From Bimastos eiseni (taxonomy: Eukaryota; Annelida; Clitellata; Crassiclitellata; Lumbricidae), in contig OY365809.1 of NCBI GenBank assembly GCA_959347315.1, forward strand, positions 1,218,282-1,282,281: DNA of 64,000 bases. The letters run 5' to 3'. The notes below the pieces were generated by a model. It was not told the origin of the DNA. It was given only the letters and a program-made list of their open reading frames with translations, and did not search any database. The position numbers and the translations under genes are program-made. Each line of letters starts with the position of its first letter. The stretch's first letter is position 1. Positions 1 through 11,079 of the stretch are shown piece after piece.

Positions 1-560
1 GTCAAAAGAGGATGTCAGCTTTAGGCTGTCAATAGAGGGTGTCAATAGAGGGTGTCAATGAAGAGTGCCAATAGTGGATGTCAATGGAGGCTGTCAACAG
101 AGGTTGTCCATAGAGGATGTCCATAGATGGTGTCAATGAAGTGTGTCAATAGAGGGTATCAATAAAGGGTGTCAATGGAAGGTGTCAATAGAGGATGTCA
201 ATGGATGGTGGTGACAGAGGATGTCAATGGAGGGTGTCAATGGATTGTTTCAATAGGGTGTCATTTGAGGGTGTCAATGGAAGATGTCGGTGTCACTAGA
301 AGTTGTCAATGGAGGGTGTAAATTGAGGGTGTCAATGGAGGTGTCAAAGAAAAGTGAAGAAGGGGGGTCAAAATAGGGTGTCAATTGAGGGTGTCGAAAC
401 AGAGTATCAATGGAAATATTCATTGGAGGGTGTCGATGGAAGGTGTCAATAGAATTTGTAAAAAAGTTTGTCAAAACAGGGTGTCAATATAGTGTGCTAT
501 TTGCTGGTGTCAATGGGGGTGTCAATGGAGGAGGGTGTCGATGGAGATTGTCTGTGCGAA
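1..560. repeat. Degenerate 13-bp minisatellite
   Basis: The unit is about 13 bp, consensus GGTGTCAATRGAG, repeated with many substitutions and a few length changes; it probably starts left of the window. Diverged single units trail on to about 660. The unit is not a multiple of three, so reading frames across it are not meaningful. Confidence 0.9.
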
Positions 561-1879
561 AATAGATGTGAAAAGATGATCTCTATTAACGGCTTCAATA
601 GAGAATGTCAATAGAAGGTCTAAAAAATGGTGTTAAAACAGGGTGACAAGAATAGTTTCTTAAACGACACAAGTCCTGTAAACGGGCTCGCCTTTCCCAG
701 TTAATGAGTAGTTTAGTAGCTTAACAGTAGTTGCAGCTCGTTAGGTATAAGTACATTTGCAATTTAGCATGTAGTAAGAACTTAACCAGTTAGCTATTAT
801 ATTATAGTCTAGATTCATATGCGCTCATCAGACAACAGATAGATTTAATGGGCGACCTCAGAAATTTTCCCAAGTGTGGCAAAACAAACAAAGATCCTGG
901 TCCGATGTTAACTTTTTCAGCAAGTGCTTCATAATTGCTTACAAGAATTTAAGAACATTGATATTTTTCATCCAGTCTTTTTTTGTCTGAAAAAGTGATA
1001 TTGATACTAGTACATCAAAGGAATCAAGGTTCATTTTTACCAGAGGGGCAAGTGTCCACTCTTATGCTTATGTGAGGGCTCCCATGATAAATTTATCACA
1101 TTTTCTCCAAATTTTATTAAAAATAAACAAACGTTTGATAGAGAGCGCAATTCATTCGCTGTAACGTTCCATGCTTTCGGATCAGCGTATATTATTTATC
1201 GAGAACATTACATCGATAAATAGAGGCACTCATACGTACACTGATACATACCTACTGATAGTAGATATATAGCGTGCATTCACTATAATAGGCTTCGTTA
1301 ATGAGAGGATGAGACATATCGCATCATTAGTCTTCCATCGAAGCAAAGTAACCTCATTACAAGACGATCTCGTTTTAAGACGGTTCTTTGACATCACTGC
1401 CAGAGACAACGAACTACTGCGACTATGATATATTGTGAATATATTCAAAGTAAGGTCCTTATAGTTAGATTGATAAAAACATTCTATTGAAGACATATTC
1501 GTGTGACTTATACGGACCGTTTGTGTAAACATAATTTTATTTAATATCATCATAGGACCAGGATACAATATTAAACGTGCTCGTGGATATGGTTAATATT
1601 CAATAGGCTGGGATCATGACAACAGTATTATTCGTGTAGTCGTTGTTGTACTTAATCATAATGGCCCAGAATAGTTGTGTAGGTTGGTCCTCATTGGTTG
1701 CTTCACAGTTCCAACAGGTTTTAGAGTATACTTGGTTGATTGACAGATACACTGAGGAGTATTGTTTTCGGATTCACTTCCTCTCTAAATGGTTTTACCT
1801 TCTGCCGGACTAGTTGTCGTGCGTATGATTTCCGAGAAATTCTAGCAAGACTTGGAATTGGTCATTGCTGGTTATTAAT
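561..1879. other. No gene or recognisable repeat
   Basis: AT-rich unique-looking sequence. One reading frame of 112 codons on the - strand (1230-1568) shows no family motif. I see nothing else supportable. Confidence 0.5.
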
Positions 1880-1927
1880 AAGGTGGGTTGGTCAATTGGG
1901 ATAAAGGTGGGTTGGTCAATTGGGATA
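1880..1927. repeat. 24-bp perfect tandem dimer
   Basis: A unit beginning AAGGTGGGTTGGTCAATTGG occurs twice in direct succession with a 24-bp period. Confidence 0.85.
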
Positions 1928-1985
1928 ACCTATCGTGGCCCGTGAGGGTGAAAATTCAGTTAGGAATAATTAGTGAATACTGAAC

Positions 1986-2411
1986 TATTATTTTTATTAT
2001 TATTATTATTATTATTATTACTGTTATTATTATTATTATTATTAATATTATTACTTTTATTATTATTATGATTATTATGATTATTATTATTATTATTACT
2101 TTTATTATTATTACTATTATTATTATTATTATTATTATGATTACTTTTATTATTATTATTATTATTACTATTATTATTACTACTTTTATTATTATTACTA
2201 TTATTATTATTACTTTTATTATTATTACTATTATTATTATTACTTTTATTATTATTACTATTATTATTACTACTTTTATTATTATTACTTTTACTATTAT
2301 TACTATTATTATTATTATTATGATCATCCACATGATCATGATCATCGTCGTCATCGCCATCGTCACCGTCACCCGTCACCACCACCACCATCATCATCAT
2401 CATTATTATAA
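1986..2411. repeat. Long TTA/ATT microsatellite with ACT and ATC variants
   Basis: About 340 bp of (TTA)n interrupted by ACT and ACTTTT variants at regular spacing, running into an ATC/GTC/CAC/CAT block from about 2320. All long frames here (poly-Ile, poly-Asn) are by-products of the triplet. Confidence 0.95.
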
Positions 2412-2544
2412 TTATTATACTGGAAACTAAAATTGATTATATAGCTAATGTCATACGAATGTGTATTATTTATATTCGCCCTTATTAACTATTCAGAGGC
2501 ATTAATAACTTTTGCTATTTTACTATCATCATATTCTGTGAAAG

Positions 2545-2766
2545 TAAGTAAGTAAGTATGTACTTTATTGAATCGTTTGCAAACGCACTGCGGGCACATC
2601 ATAATAGGAACGTCTAAAAAATTTAGACTCTCAAAATAATTATATCAAGCAATTACACAGCAATTAGAAATCCTCAAAGTAGTTAGAGTAAAATAATGTA
2701 CACTCATAAAATAATCATAACAAGCAATTACACAACAGACATCCCATGAGTAACTAGAGTAAATGG
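2545..2766. repeat. GTAA microsatellite followed by two imperfect ~60-bp direct repeats
   Basis: An AAGT run (2545-2560) is followed by a segment with CACTGCGGGCAC and then two related copies (2633-2694 and 2706-2766) sharing CAAGCAATTACACA and TAGAGTAAA. The same order, AAGT run then CCGCACTGTGG, recurs at 28966-29060, so this looks like the end of a dispersed element of unknown class. Confidence 0.55.
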
Positions 2767-2799
2767 AAATCAAACAATACTAGGCCTAGTTACACTCGC

Positions 2800-3690
2800 A
2801 ATAGAAATAGATTCAATTGTATAGCATTCGGGTGATAAAACCACATCAAGTTAGTGCGGGATCTCTCGATTATGCGATCGAGGATGGAGTGAATAGGTAA
2901 CAATCTTTAAAGGTGGCAAAAGACAACTTAAAACATGGCAAGGATTGTGTAGCACAGAAGAGAAAAGAGAGGAATCTGCACGACCACAGAGGTCATAAAA
3001 AGTCACACACACACACTCATATATATATATATATATTATATATATATATGTAAGACACATATTTTTAGAGAGAGAGAGAGAGAATAAGAGTCAGAGAGAG
3101 AAGGGAGGGAAGGAGGCAGAGATGAACCGAGGGAATTAAAGATCCGTGTAAGAATTGCGTTCTAAAAGGATCGCAGATATTTGGGAAAAATGTTTCCATC
3201 GGTCGACTCTGTTAGTTTCTTCTTCTTAGAGCAAGAGGAGGACAATGGAATATGGATCGAATCCGTATTCGCCTCATTTCAAGTAAAGCTCTCAAACTAA
3301 CCATCGTGTTCTAAAAACAAGAATATAATTATCGCTTACGAATCTCAACGGTTTCCTTGATATTCCTTTACCTCTTCGGAGAAATCAGAAACAAACACCC
3401 TGCAGAAGAGTAAATAGAAACGTCGCCAGACTCACGATTTGTCGGAAAGAAAGGTTCAAGGTGAATCCGCATTACACACTCATGGGGCGCTACATAAGGA
3501 GTCTGTGTGTTGTTCTACTTTGTGCCGGAAGCCGCCGCCGCCGTCGTCAACGTCATCTTTGTTCGTCGGGCGCTATATAAACGAAAGCAAATAACGCTTA
3601 AGTGTAGAGGAAAGAAGGCCACACGTCGAGTATTTGCCTTCATTCGCCAAAGAATCCGTCAGATACGATTTCTGTTTGGATACGTGTATA
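2800..3690. other. No gene; short CA/TA and GA runs
   Basis: Contains a CA run then TA run (about 3006-3050) and a GA run (3068-3082). The remainder is unique-looking sequence without supportable genes. Confidence 0.5.
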
Positions 3691-3695
3691 AATTT

Positions 3696-3955
3696 GAATA
3701 TATATATATATATATATTCATGGCAGTTATGGCACGTATGGGTGGATGTATGCAAACAGGTATGCGTGTGACTATGTGTGTATGTATGTATGTATGTATG
3801 TATGTATGTATGTATGTATGTATGTTATGTATGGTATGTATGTATGTATGTATGTATGTATGTATGTATGTATGTATGTATGTATGTATGTATGTATGTA
3901 TGTATGTATGTATGTATGATGTATGTATGTATGTATATATATATCCTAAATGTAT
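3696..3955. repeat. TA run and ATGT tetranucleotide microsatellite
   Basis: A short TA run (3696-3716) precedes about 165 bp of (ATGT)n (3778-3942) with two 1-3 base slips. The Met-Tyr-Val-Cys reading frames are repeat artefacts. Confidence 0.95.
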
Positions 3956-4054
3956 GTATGTGTTTAAGCAATATACAGTGACGGTTATCCATTGCCAGTA
4001 TGTATGAATCTAAATGCACTGAAGGTCAGCAAATCGTCTGAAAACTTTGGCTTG

Positions 4055-4106
4055 CACCGAGCAATGGCTAAGAATGTTCCTGGGTCATTCCCAGCATTGC
4101 TCGGTG
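4055..4106. other. Perfect 12-bp inverted repeat with nested 5-bp stem
   Basis: CACCGAGCAATG (4055-4066) pairs perfectly with CATTGCTCGGTG (4095-4106). Inside, CTGGG (4080-4084) pairs with CCCAG (4090-4094) around a 5-nt loop, stacking directly on the outer stem and leaving a 13-nt bulge on the 5' side (4067-4079). It could be a structured RNA or an element end; nothing nearby decides. Confidence 0.75.
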
Positions 4107-4115
4107 GGCAGTTAA

Positions 4116-4216
4116 AAGCTATGACCGTTCTGGTCAGTGTAATTATGGTGCAGAGAAGTTGACCAGTGTGGTCAGTTTATAGACAACGGCCTTTATGGTC
4201 ATATTGCGACCATCCT
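4116..4216. repeat. Cluster of three TGACC/GGTCA palindromes
   Basis: Three short inverted repeats occur within 100 bp: TGACC..GGTCA near 4122, TGACCA-GTG-TGGTCA near 4169-4183, and ATGGTC..GACCAT near 4196-4214. The half-sites resemble nuclear-receptor half-sites, but that is only a resemblance. Confidence 0.5.
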
Positions 4217-4289
4217 ATCTGCCTGTCGCAATAAAGTGAGTGATGTCAAGCATCCTCCATTCCTGGCCCTTAATTCAATGCTCTGTCTC

Positions 4290-5062
4290 CCTATCTTCCT
4301 CTCTCTCTCTCTGCCCCTCTTTCTGCCTTCTTCCTTCCTTCTTTCCTTCCTATCTCTTCCTGTCATACCGTCGCCTGCTATATATCTCTCTTCTTCTCCT
4401 CTCTTTCTGCTGTTCATTTCTTTGTCACTTCCCGACTTTCTGCATTCATCACGTGTTCTATTCTTTCATTCAATTCATCCCTTCCTCCTTTTTACTTTCT
4501 ATTACTCCTTTCATCATTCACATCCTTATCTTTAATTCGTTTATTCAATCATTCCTTCCATCTTGCCATCAATCCTTCCTTCTTTCGTCTTTTCCCTCTA
4601 TTATTCTTCCATCCTTTCTTCTATCCATGCTTCCGAGTTACTTCCTTTCCATCTTCCTTCCACATATTTATCCTTCTTTCTTTCCTTCCTTCTATTCTGC
4701 ATTCCCCTTATACTTTCTCCATTCTTTCTTCCTTTCCTCTTCTGCTATTTCTTCCCTCTTTCCTTCATTTTCCAGAGTACCTGCCTCCGTCTAATTCTCT
4801 CCAATCCCTTCCCAACCGTCCCTTTCTTTTAATCTGCTTTCTTCTTTTCTTTCTCCTCTTTACTGTCTTCCTAACCCTCTCACATCCTGTCTTCCTGATT
4901 TCCTCACTTTCCCCCTCTCTCATTCCCTTCCTGCTTTCCTGCCTCCCACGTCTTTTCATTTCCTCTGCCTCCCTCCTTCCAGCCCTCCCATTTGCTCCCG
5001 TCATTCCTCTTTCTCCCTCTCTCTCTCTGCCTTCCTGCCTTCCTCTCTCTCTCTATCTCTCT
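4290..5062. repeat. ~770-bp polypyrimidine (CT/CTTC) tract
   Basis: The + strand is overwhelmingly C and T, in CTTCCTTC, CTCTCT and TTCC arrangements. Frames rich in Ser, Leu, Phe and Pro on + and Arg, Glu, Lys on - reflect composition only. Confidence 0.9.
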
Positions 5063-5172
5063 GGTTGTCGCATAATATTGTTTCCTAGGCTCGTGCTGTC
5101 GTAACTCTTGACGCAGTTGACGGCACATCCGTTGCCGACGACCGAACACCTGCGCATGGAGATGAGTGACCA

Positions 5173-5297
5173 GGAGAGAGACAGAGAGAGACAGAGAGAG
5201 AGACAGACAGACCAGACAGAGACAGAGAGACAGAGAGAGAAAGAGACAGAGAGAGAGAGACAGAGAGAGACGCACACACAGAGAGAGAGAGGGATGG
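5173..5297. repeat. GA/GACA polypurine tract
   Basis: (GAGACA)-like repeats on the + strand, opposite in strand bias to the preceding CT tract; the switch occurs across about 100 bp of normal-complexity sequence (5063-5172). Confidence 0.9.
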
Positions 5298-5401
5298 ACA
5301 AGGTAGAGAAAGATATGTTAGGTTCACGTTGCTATTAGTCCATCTGCTCCCATTGGGCCCATTAGCAGAGATTGCACGCTCTTTTTTCTCTCTCGCGTGC
5401 T

Positions 5402-5601
5402 NNNNNNNNNNNNNNNNNNNNNNNNNNNNNNNNNNNNNNNNNNNNNNNNNNNNNNNNNNNNNNNNNNNNNNNNNNNNNNNNNNNNNNNNNNNNNNNNNNN
5501 NNNNNNNNNNNNNNNNNNNNNNNNNNNNNNNNNNNNNNNNNNNNNNNNNNNNNNNNNNNNNNNNNNNNNNNNNNNNNNNNNNNNNNNNNNNNNNNNNNNN
5601 N
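5402..5601. other. Assembly gap, 200 N
   Basis: Exactly 200 undetermined bases, immediately followed by a GAA tract; probably a placeholder length. Confidence 1.
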
Positions 5602-5818
5602 AAGAAGAAGAAGAAGAAGAAGAAGAAGAAGAAGAAGAAGAAGAAGAAGAAGAAGAAGAAGAAGAAGAAGAAGAAGAAGAAGAAGAAGAAGAAGAAGAAG
5701 AAGAAAAGAAGAAGAAGAAGAAGAAAGAAGAAAGAAGAAGAAAGAAGAAGAAGAAGAAGAAGAAGAAGAAAAAGAAGAAGAAGAAGAAAAAGAAGAAGAA
5801 GAAGAAGAAGAAGAAGAG
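5602..5818. repeat. Long GAA/TTC triplet repeat
   Basis: About 215 bp of (AAG)n. The first about 100 bp is pure; later units have extra A insertions. It abuts the gap, so its true length is unknown. Confidence 0.97.
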
Positions 5819-5914
5819 AGGAAGGTGCGTAAGGATGAACACTAAGGAATAGGAAGAGGAGGAAAAGTTAAAGATACATGTCTATCTAGATTCTGTGTGC
5901 GTCTGTCCTATGCA

Positions 5915-6074
5915 TTTGCACACTTTTACACCTATTCACTCGAAACCTTCGCCGTTCGCTCGGGGAACACCTGTGACACCCAGTAGAGGGATTGGTAAAC
6001 CCACGGGCTCCGTCTTCGTGCTCTCCAGGGCCAAAAATCTGTCTCAACCCGGCAATAACGGGTACCCCAGCTAG
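5915..6074 (-). mobile_element. CTAGCTG-hairpin element, type I, 5' fragment
   Basis: Read on the - strand it begins CTAGCTGGGG near 6074, then a small hairpin (ACCCG-TTATTGC-CGGGT), then the CAGGTTTTTGGCC..GACGG..CGAACGGCGAAGG body seen at 44.45 and 48.44 kb. Only the first internal unit is present. Confidence 0.7.
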
Positions 6075-6115
6075 TGGCCGATAAATTGAAGTATGCCTTC
6101 GCAACTCTTCGCTGT

Positions 6116-6199
6116 CTGATAGTGCCAGTCCAAGACTGTATAAGGGAGGAGCGCAATGATAATGATCTATGTAATCACACAATGTCATTAAACTACGAC
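6116..6199 (+). repeat. GCCAGTCC family, copy 1
   Basis: Roughly 85-bp dispersed repeat with GTGCCAGTCC near its start and CACACAATGTCATTAAAC near its end; one of eight copies in this window. Confidence 0.75.
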
Positions 6200-7070
6200 A
6201 ACCGCGGTGTTGAAAATAGTCGCAACGATGAAGTTGAATGAAAAATGCGTCTTTAAAATATCAAATTTGCTGGATAAATTTATATGAAATTAATTCCTAT
6301 TGTTGTTAACTGAATAAGGTTCCCTTGTTCAGGAATATGCTGAGAATCAACGCATTCCAATTAGACACCTTTAAAACGCTTTTATTCGTTTTATTATAAC
6401 CGCCAGTGTCTTACCATAATACCAAAAACTCCCCACTAACTGTATTCTGCCAGTGCCAGTCCCAAGCCTTGATAAAGGATGTGGGTTACGCTAGTGCACT
6501 TTGTTATCACAAAGTGTCGTTAACTGCAACTACCATTAGAATATCAAAATTTGACAAAAAAATTAATCTCTTATCTGTTTCGTTCAAATGAAGCTACTAC
6601 AACTGCATTGAATGCATCGGCAAAGAAATTACTAGGTCTACTTGAAACATCGTTCGTTCATGAAGAGTATCGACTAAGGCAGGGATGTCAAAGAACCGGT
6701 GTAGGTCGGCCATTTCTGACCCGCCGACGATATATTTCTGACTCGCGGAGCTTTGTCTCAAGACAACACAATTGAGAATAAAAGGTCTAATATGTCATTT
6801 TATGGTTTGATGACTTTTCTTAGATGTTTGTAGTTGGTAATGCATATCAGAGTCACGTTTTCAAAGTCTAATTCAACTGTTTGCGTGGTCCTCTCTCAGC
6901 CCTCTGAGGTCCCCGATTCCCTATTCCATTTTCCTCATGCGCCTTCGGCACTCTGGCCCGCCACTAGCTGGAAAATATAGCTACTGGCTCCCCATTCTAA
7001 AAACGAAGAGTTCCAATATGCCAATTAATTAATGACTACTTACTTGTCATCTGCAAGCTTCTAAAGTCCC
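6200..7070. other. No gene; one short dispersed repeat
   Basis: Apart from the copy at 6449-6530 I see no supportable gene or repeat. Confidence 0.5.
6449..6530 (+). repeat. GCCAGTCC family, copy 2
   Basis: Same family: CAGTGCCAGTCCCAAGCC at the start, TATCACAAAGTGTCGTTAA near the end. Confidence 0.75.
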
Positions 7071-7077
7071 AGTACAT

Positions 7078-7269
7078 TCACGAGGGTTCCGTCACATCAG
7101 AGCGTTTGTCCAAGGCGCATAGTCCCTGGGAGAAAATGCGATATTCAGTAGGCAGATCGTTCCAGAGACGTAATGCAGTGATGGATATGATTCGGTTGGA
7201 GAAATTGAGATGAGTGGTGACTGGGGTCGAGTAAGGGTAAGACAGGATGATGATTTTCATGTTAGCCAA
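7078..7269 (-). pseudogene. CR1/L2-like LINE reverse transcriptase C-terminus, remnant
   Basis: The - strand encodes a stretch with LNFSNRIISITALRLWNDLP, matching the C-terminal region typical of CR1/L2-type LINE ORF2 products (SNR..AAPRLWNDLP..R). The matching motif also appears at 19.3 kb on the same strand. It is a 5'-truncated, inactive remnant; the surrounding frame is short and has no RT catalytic motif. Confidence 0.7.
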
Positions 7270-7420
7270 TAAGTCGGAGGTTCAAATCCTTGCAGAGATA
7301 TCTGACAAACCCTCGCCCATTAGAACAAACTCGGTTATGGTGAGTACATTGCACATTAACGGCACGCTGTTGGTGGAGAGATGAGACGGGGAGGAAGTGA
7401 ACCTGCTCAGGAAGTGAACC

Positions 7421-7595
7421 CAGGGCAGTGCCGAGGGAGGGGCCAGAGGGGCCTACGCCCCGGGCGCAAATGTGGAAAGGGCGCAAATTTCAGGATGGAA
7501 TAACTTATTATTCCATAAAATGTACTATTTTCAAAATGTGGGGCGCCAAATTGATGCTACGCACAGGACGCAATTTATAGCTCGGTACGGTCCTG
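7421..7595. mobile_element. hAT-type MITE with intact 8-bp target duplication
   Basis: 175-bp element bounded by imperfect terminal inverted repeats: CAGGGCAGTGCCGAG at the left, and a right end CTCGGTACGGTCCTG. It is flanked by a perfect 8-bp direct repeat AGTGAACC (7413-7420 and 7596-7603). The CAGGG terminus and 8-bp duplication are characteristic of hAT transposons. It is non-coding, and a second copy lies at 30084-30256. Confidence 0.9.
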
Positions 7596-7739
7596 AGTGA
7601 ACCTGCTGAGAAAATGGGTCGGGGTTAAGAAAGAAAGAAAACAAAAGAAGAGAAGGAAAATTTAGTCGTTTACACCTGGGACTAATATGGAGAAGTGATC
7701 CGATGGACGCGACTAAAACTGGCATTGATCTAGATTATG

Positions 7740-8480
7740 TGTGTGATATCATCCGAGACTTTTGCAGGATAAATCGGTAATCGCTTTGTTATTGTTAACG
7801 AAATAAAACGACTTAATATATAGAACTTGCAATAAAAGTAAAACGTGTTCAAAGAAAGATTTATTGACCGGAGTAGCAGAAATTTAGATGAACTTTTCGG
7901 CGATTATATGTTCAAAGTCATCTTTCAGAGTACCCGGATGTCACTGTATACGTAGCCGGTCACAGACATCGCCAGCAGTGTATCAGATTAGACGATCACT
8001 TGTTTTCTGACATGTTGCCGGTTCATGTTCCTTTAAAATTTTTAGTCCCAGTTTAAACTTCAGATTCAAGCCTATTTGCTTTTTATACAAATATATAGCG
8101 ATACGGTAAGCCTAGGCCCTATAGGAGGTTACTACGCGCATTAAGGATGGCCAGCGCTTGACAAAACCTGCGTTGTCACATCTGTCGTTGGTAACACCAG
8201 ACACGACTGATTAGCTCATCGATCCATCGATACATCATTCGCTTCCTTGATCGATCCGTCGCAGATCCGATGGGAAACGATGCTCCGCTGGTACAGAGGA
8301 GGAGGATTGACATGATCTATGTTCAGCATCTTCATCCTATTATAGACGGGATGCAGCGGCGGATGCTTCCACTGCAGCCTCTGCAACCCATTCCTATGAT
8401 CCATGGATTACGGCGGATAATTGACTTGTTTGAAATATGACACACGCACGATTGAGTAGTTATATATATTAGATGCATAT
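7740..8480. other. No gene or repeat recognised
   Basis: Unique-looking sequence; no frame with family motifs. Confidence 0.45.
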
Positions 8481-8505
8481 CAGTTTATTTATATCATATC
8501 CACGC

Positions 8506-8600
8506 ACTCTATATATATATATACATATATATATCTATCTGTATATATATATATATATATATACGAACTTCTTCTTCTTCCTCTTCTTATTATTATTAAA

Positions 8601-8636
<36 letters not shown>

Positions 8637-8644
8637 GTTATTGC

Positions 8645-8714
<70 letters not shown>

Positions 8715-8733
8715 ATCATCATCATCATCATTC
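8506..8733. repeat. TA run then TTA microsatellite
   Basis: A TA tract (8506-8563) is followed by about 115 bp of (TTA)n and a short ATC run. Poly-Leu/Ile/Asn frames are artefacts. Confidence 0.95.
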
Positions 8734-9189
8734 TTATTATGAAAACCATGTACATTGTTTATGATACGTATTGCAAGGCGCCGAAAGCATGATGGGAAGA
8801 TAATGCTACTGTTTATTTGGTCATGATTAAACCTCATGTCGTCTCCTGAAGAGGTTCTCTGCTCATGTTTTTCACTCGTGCTATGGCAGTATATCCCCTC
8901 GCAAAGCAAATCGTCTTCTCCACTGCATTCGATTATTTAATTATGTATTTAAAGAGGCGGCATGCTTTGATGTTCTTTGATCGTCCACCGTCCTCCTTGT
9001 GGCGTTACCGCCGCTAACTGTCGGCTTCTTTGAAGTGCCAACGTCGCCTGAGTGTCGGCGTCTTTGAAGTTATATGTAATTACGGAATTAATCGATCTGA
9101 GCGTCAGATTTGTTTCCTATACACCTGTACTCAGAAATTAATAGCTGTACCTTGTTAGTTGTTGCCTATAAGGCTCTCAACGGGTACCT

Positions 9190-9345
9190 GTGTACCCGGG
9201 TACCCGTTCGATGCTGACTACCCGGGTAATGACATAGGTTTTCGGGTACCAGAAATTCCGTGAAAATGCGCAATTCCCTACATTTCCTTACAAAATATCC
9301 GCGCGGTCGGGTACCCGGTGCGTAGCGACGGGTACTCGGGTCTTC
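9190..9345. mobile_element. GGGTACCC-terminated MITE, copy 1
   Basis: Inverted ends ACCCGGGTACCCGTTCG (about 9193-9210) and, inverted, CGACGGGTACTCGGGT (about 9326-9342) enclose a core with AATTCCGTGAAAATGCGC and CATTTCCTTACAAAAT, shared with 16703-16916. No clear target duplication was seen. Confidence 0.6.
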
Positions 9346-9477
9346 AGTTCATCATGACATCCATAGTTACCAATCCGTCTGATGCCATTGTTTAAAACCG
9401 CGGTAGAATAGGTCTACTTATGTCAACATCTCTCTCTCTCTCTCAAAACATTATTACGTATGCATATATATACATCA

Positions 9478-9960
9478 GGGGTTTCCAACCTTTATCGACT
9501 TAGGGTCACTTTTATTTAGTTGAAGGACATCATAAGCTACAAGGTCAAAAATAATTATTTTAAATTTTAACAGGTTTTATTATTTTTTTAATTTTAGAAT
9601 GGAATCAAATTACACATGGATAAATTCCGGTTTAATCAGGTAGTAATATTTATATGAAGTTTAATCACTTGACATTTTAATATTCATTGATGAGATTTTT
9701 GTTGTTGAATATGTTAGCCAGTTTTCGATGTCCGGTTGAAGGTTAGTTGTAATCAGAATCATTAATTCATTCAAATTGGAATCATTGAGCCGTGAACAGT
9801 TTTTACTTTCAATCGATTTCATTGCAGAAAATGACCGTTCACATCTGTATGCGCAACCAAAATGACAAACATAACGCTGAGCATAAAAATGTTCAAATTC
9901 ACTTTCTGAAAACAGTTGCCAAAATTATTTCAAAATGTATAGGCCTATACGTGTGTTGGA
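9478..9960 (-). mobile_element. hAT transposon remnant
   Basis: Begins CAGGGGTTTCCAACC, a typical hAT terminus, followed by AT-rich sequence and a transposase C-terminal fragment on the - strand. I could not find a matching opposite terminus, so it is truncated or interrupted. Confidence 0.6.
9661..9876 (-). pseudogene. hAT transposase C-terminal (dimerisation) fragment
   Basis: The - strand reads without a stop from about 9876 to TAA at 9661-9663. It contains CERSFSAMKSIESKNCSRL followed by NLNELMILI, the hallmark ERxFS..K..K..RL..NL..L of the hAT dimerisation domain that ends these transposases. It belongs to the invertebrate GTF2IRD2/ZBED-like hAT transposase type (inference). No catalytic DDE part survives, so it is inactive. 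Confidence 0.75.
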
Positions 9961-10264
9961 CATTGACCTAAGAACCCAGCAGCGCTTACACAAGAAGGAA
10001 TGCTTCAGTATTAGCGGCTGCTTGCTGGCATACACTAACTTCATGCCTACATTGTAGAGATGTACTAAAAATATATATATATATAATCATTAAAATTGAT
10101 TTGTAAAAGTACATTTGATGTTACTTATTAACGACAACAAAATATATTAATTTATATGGAGAACAATTATTCTGTCAAATATTCAGTTTATGCGCGTATA
10201 TTTTTATATCTTTGATAGCTCGAGGGCCACTTTTTGGTCACTTTTGGCTCACGATGCACAGGCT

Positions 10265-10454
10265 GAGTATGTGTTTGTGAGTATGTGTTTGTGAGTATGT
10301 GTTTGTGAGTATGTGTTTGTGAGTATGTGCTTGTGAGTATGTGCTTGTGAGTATGTGTTTGTGAGTATGTGTTTGTGAGTATGTGTTTGTGAGTATGTGT
10401 TTGTGAGTATGTGTTTGTGAGTATGTGTTTGTGAGTATGTGTTTGTGAGTATGT
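10265..10454. repeat. 14-bp minisatellite, ~13.6 copies
   Basis: Unit GAGTATGTGTTTGT, almost invariant apart from a T-to-C change in two adjacent copies. The His/Thr-rich frames on the - strand are artefacts. Confidence 0.95.
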
Positions 10455-10617
10455 AGTTATGAACCACAATACAGCATGACATGAGTAGCCAGCAGAATAT
10501 TGAATTATTTATAATATAAGCCCTACACTTTATAGTTACCTGTTAGCGCTACTTGTTAATACTTAATAGCGTCAATGTTATTATTGTTTTTAATCATTAT
10601 TATAGCACAAATTTAGT

Positions 10618-10672
10618 TGTTGTAATTGTTATTATTATTATAATTGTTATTATTATTAATACTAATAATGAC

Positions 10673-10720
<48 letters not shown>
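10618..10720. repeat. ATT then AAT microsatellite
   Basis: (TTA)n-type sequence switches to (AAT)n near 10660, so the two halves are weakly self-complementary. Confidence 0.85.
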
Positions 10721-10721
<1 letters not shown>

Positions 10722-11079
10722 TGGCATCGTATCATACGATCGTCATTCGCTTAATTGCTGATTTCTTTAGTTAATTAATTACTCCAATAAGCCATAGAAG
10801 CAATCAGAAAGTCTGCGAAAGGTAATCAGTCGATCCATCGTTAAAAGATCGATCAATGGATTCAATCGATAGGTTGTATGTCGACCACAGACGATGGTGT
10901 GGTGGAGATTCGCTTTCGAAAAGAAGTTCTAATTGTAACTGTGATAATTGTCATTTATAGAAAGTCAGTAATGAGGAACTGTACAGAAGAATCGGAGTGA
11001 CAGAAAATTTCCTGAAATAGTCCTTCAGAGAAAGTTGGATTTATTTGGATAAATCGGCAGAATGAAAGAGGATAACAAA

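Noticed and set aside
1230..1568. 112-codon - strand frame
   Set aside because: No motif, AT-rich chance frame.
3775..3955. Small cysteine-rich peptide frames
   Set aside because: Cys-Met-Tyr-Val periodicity is the ATGT repeat.
5324..5852. Long frames across the gap and GAA tract
   Set aside because: They run through undetermined bases and poly-Lys/Arg/Glu/Ser repeats.
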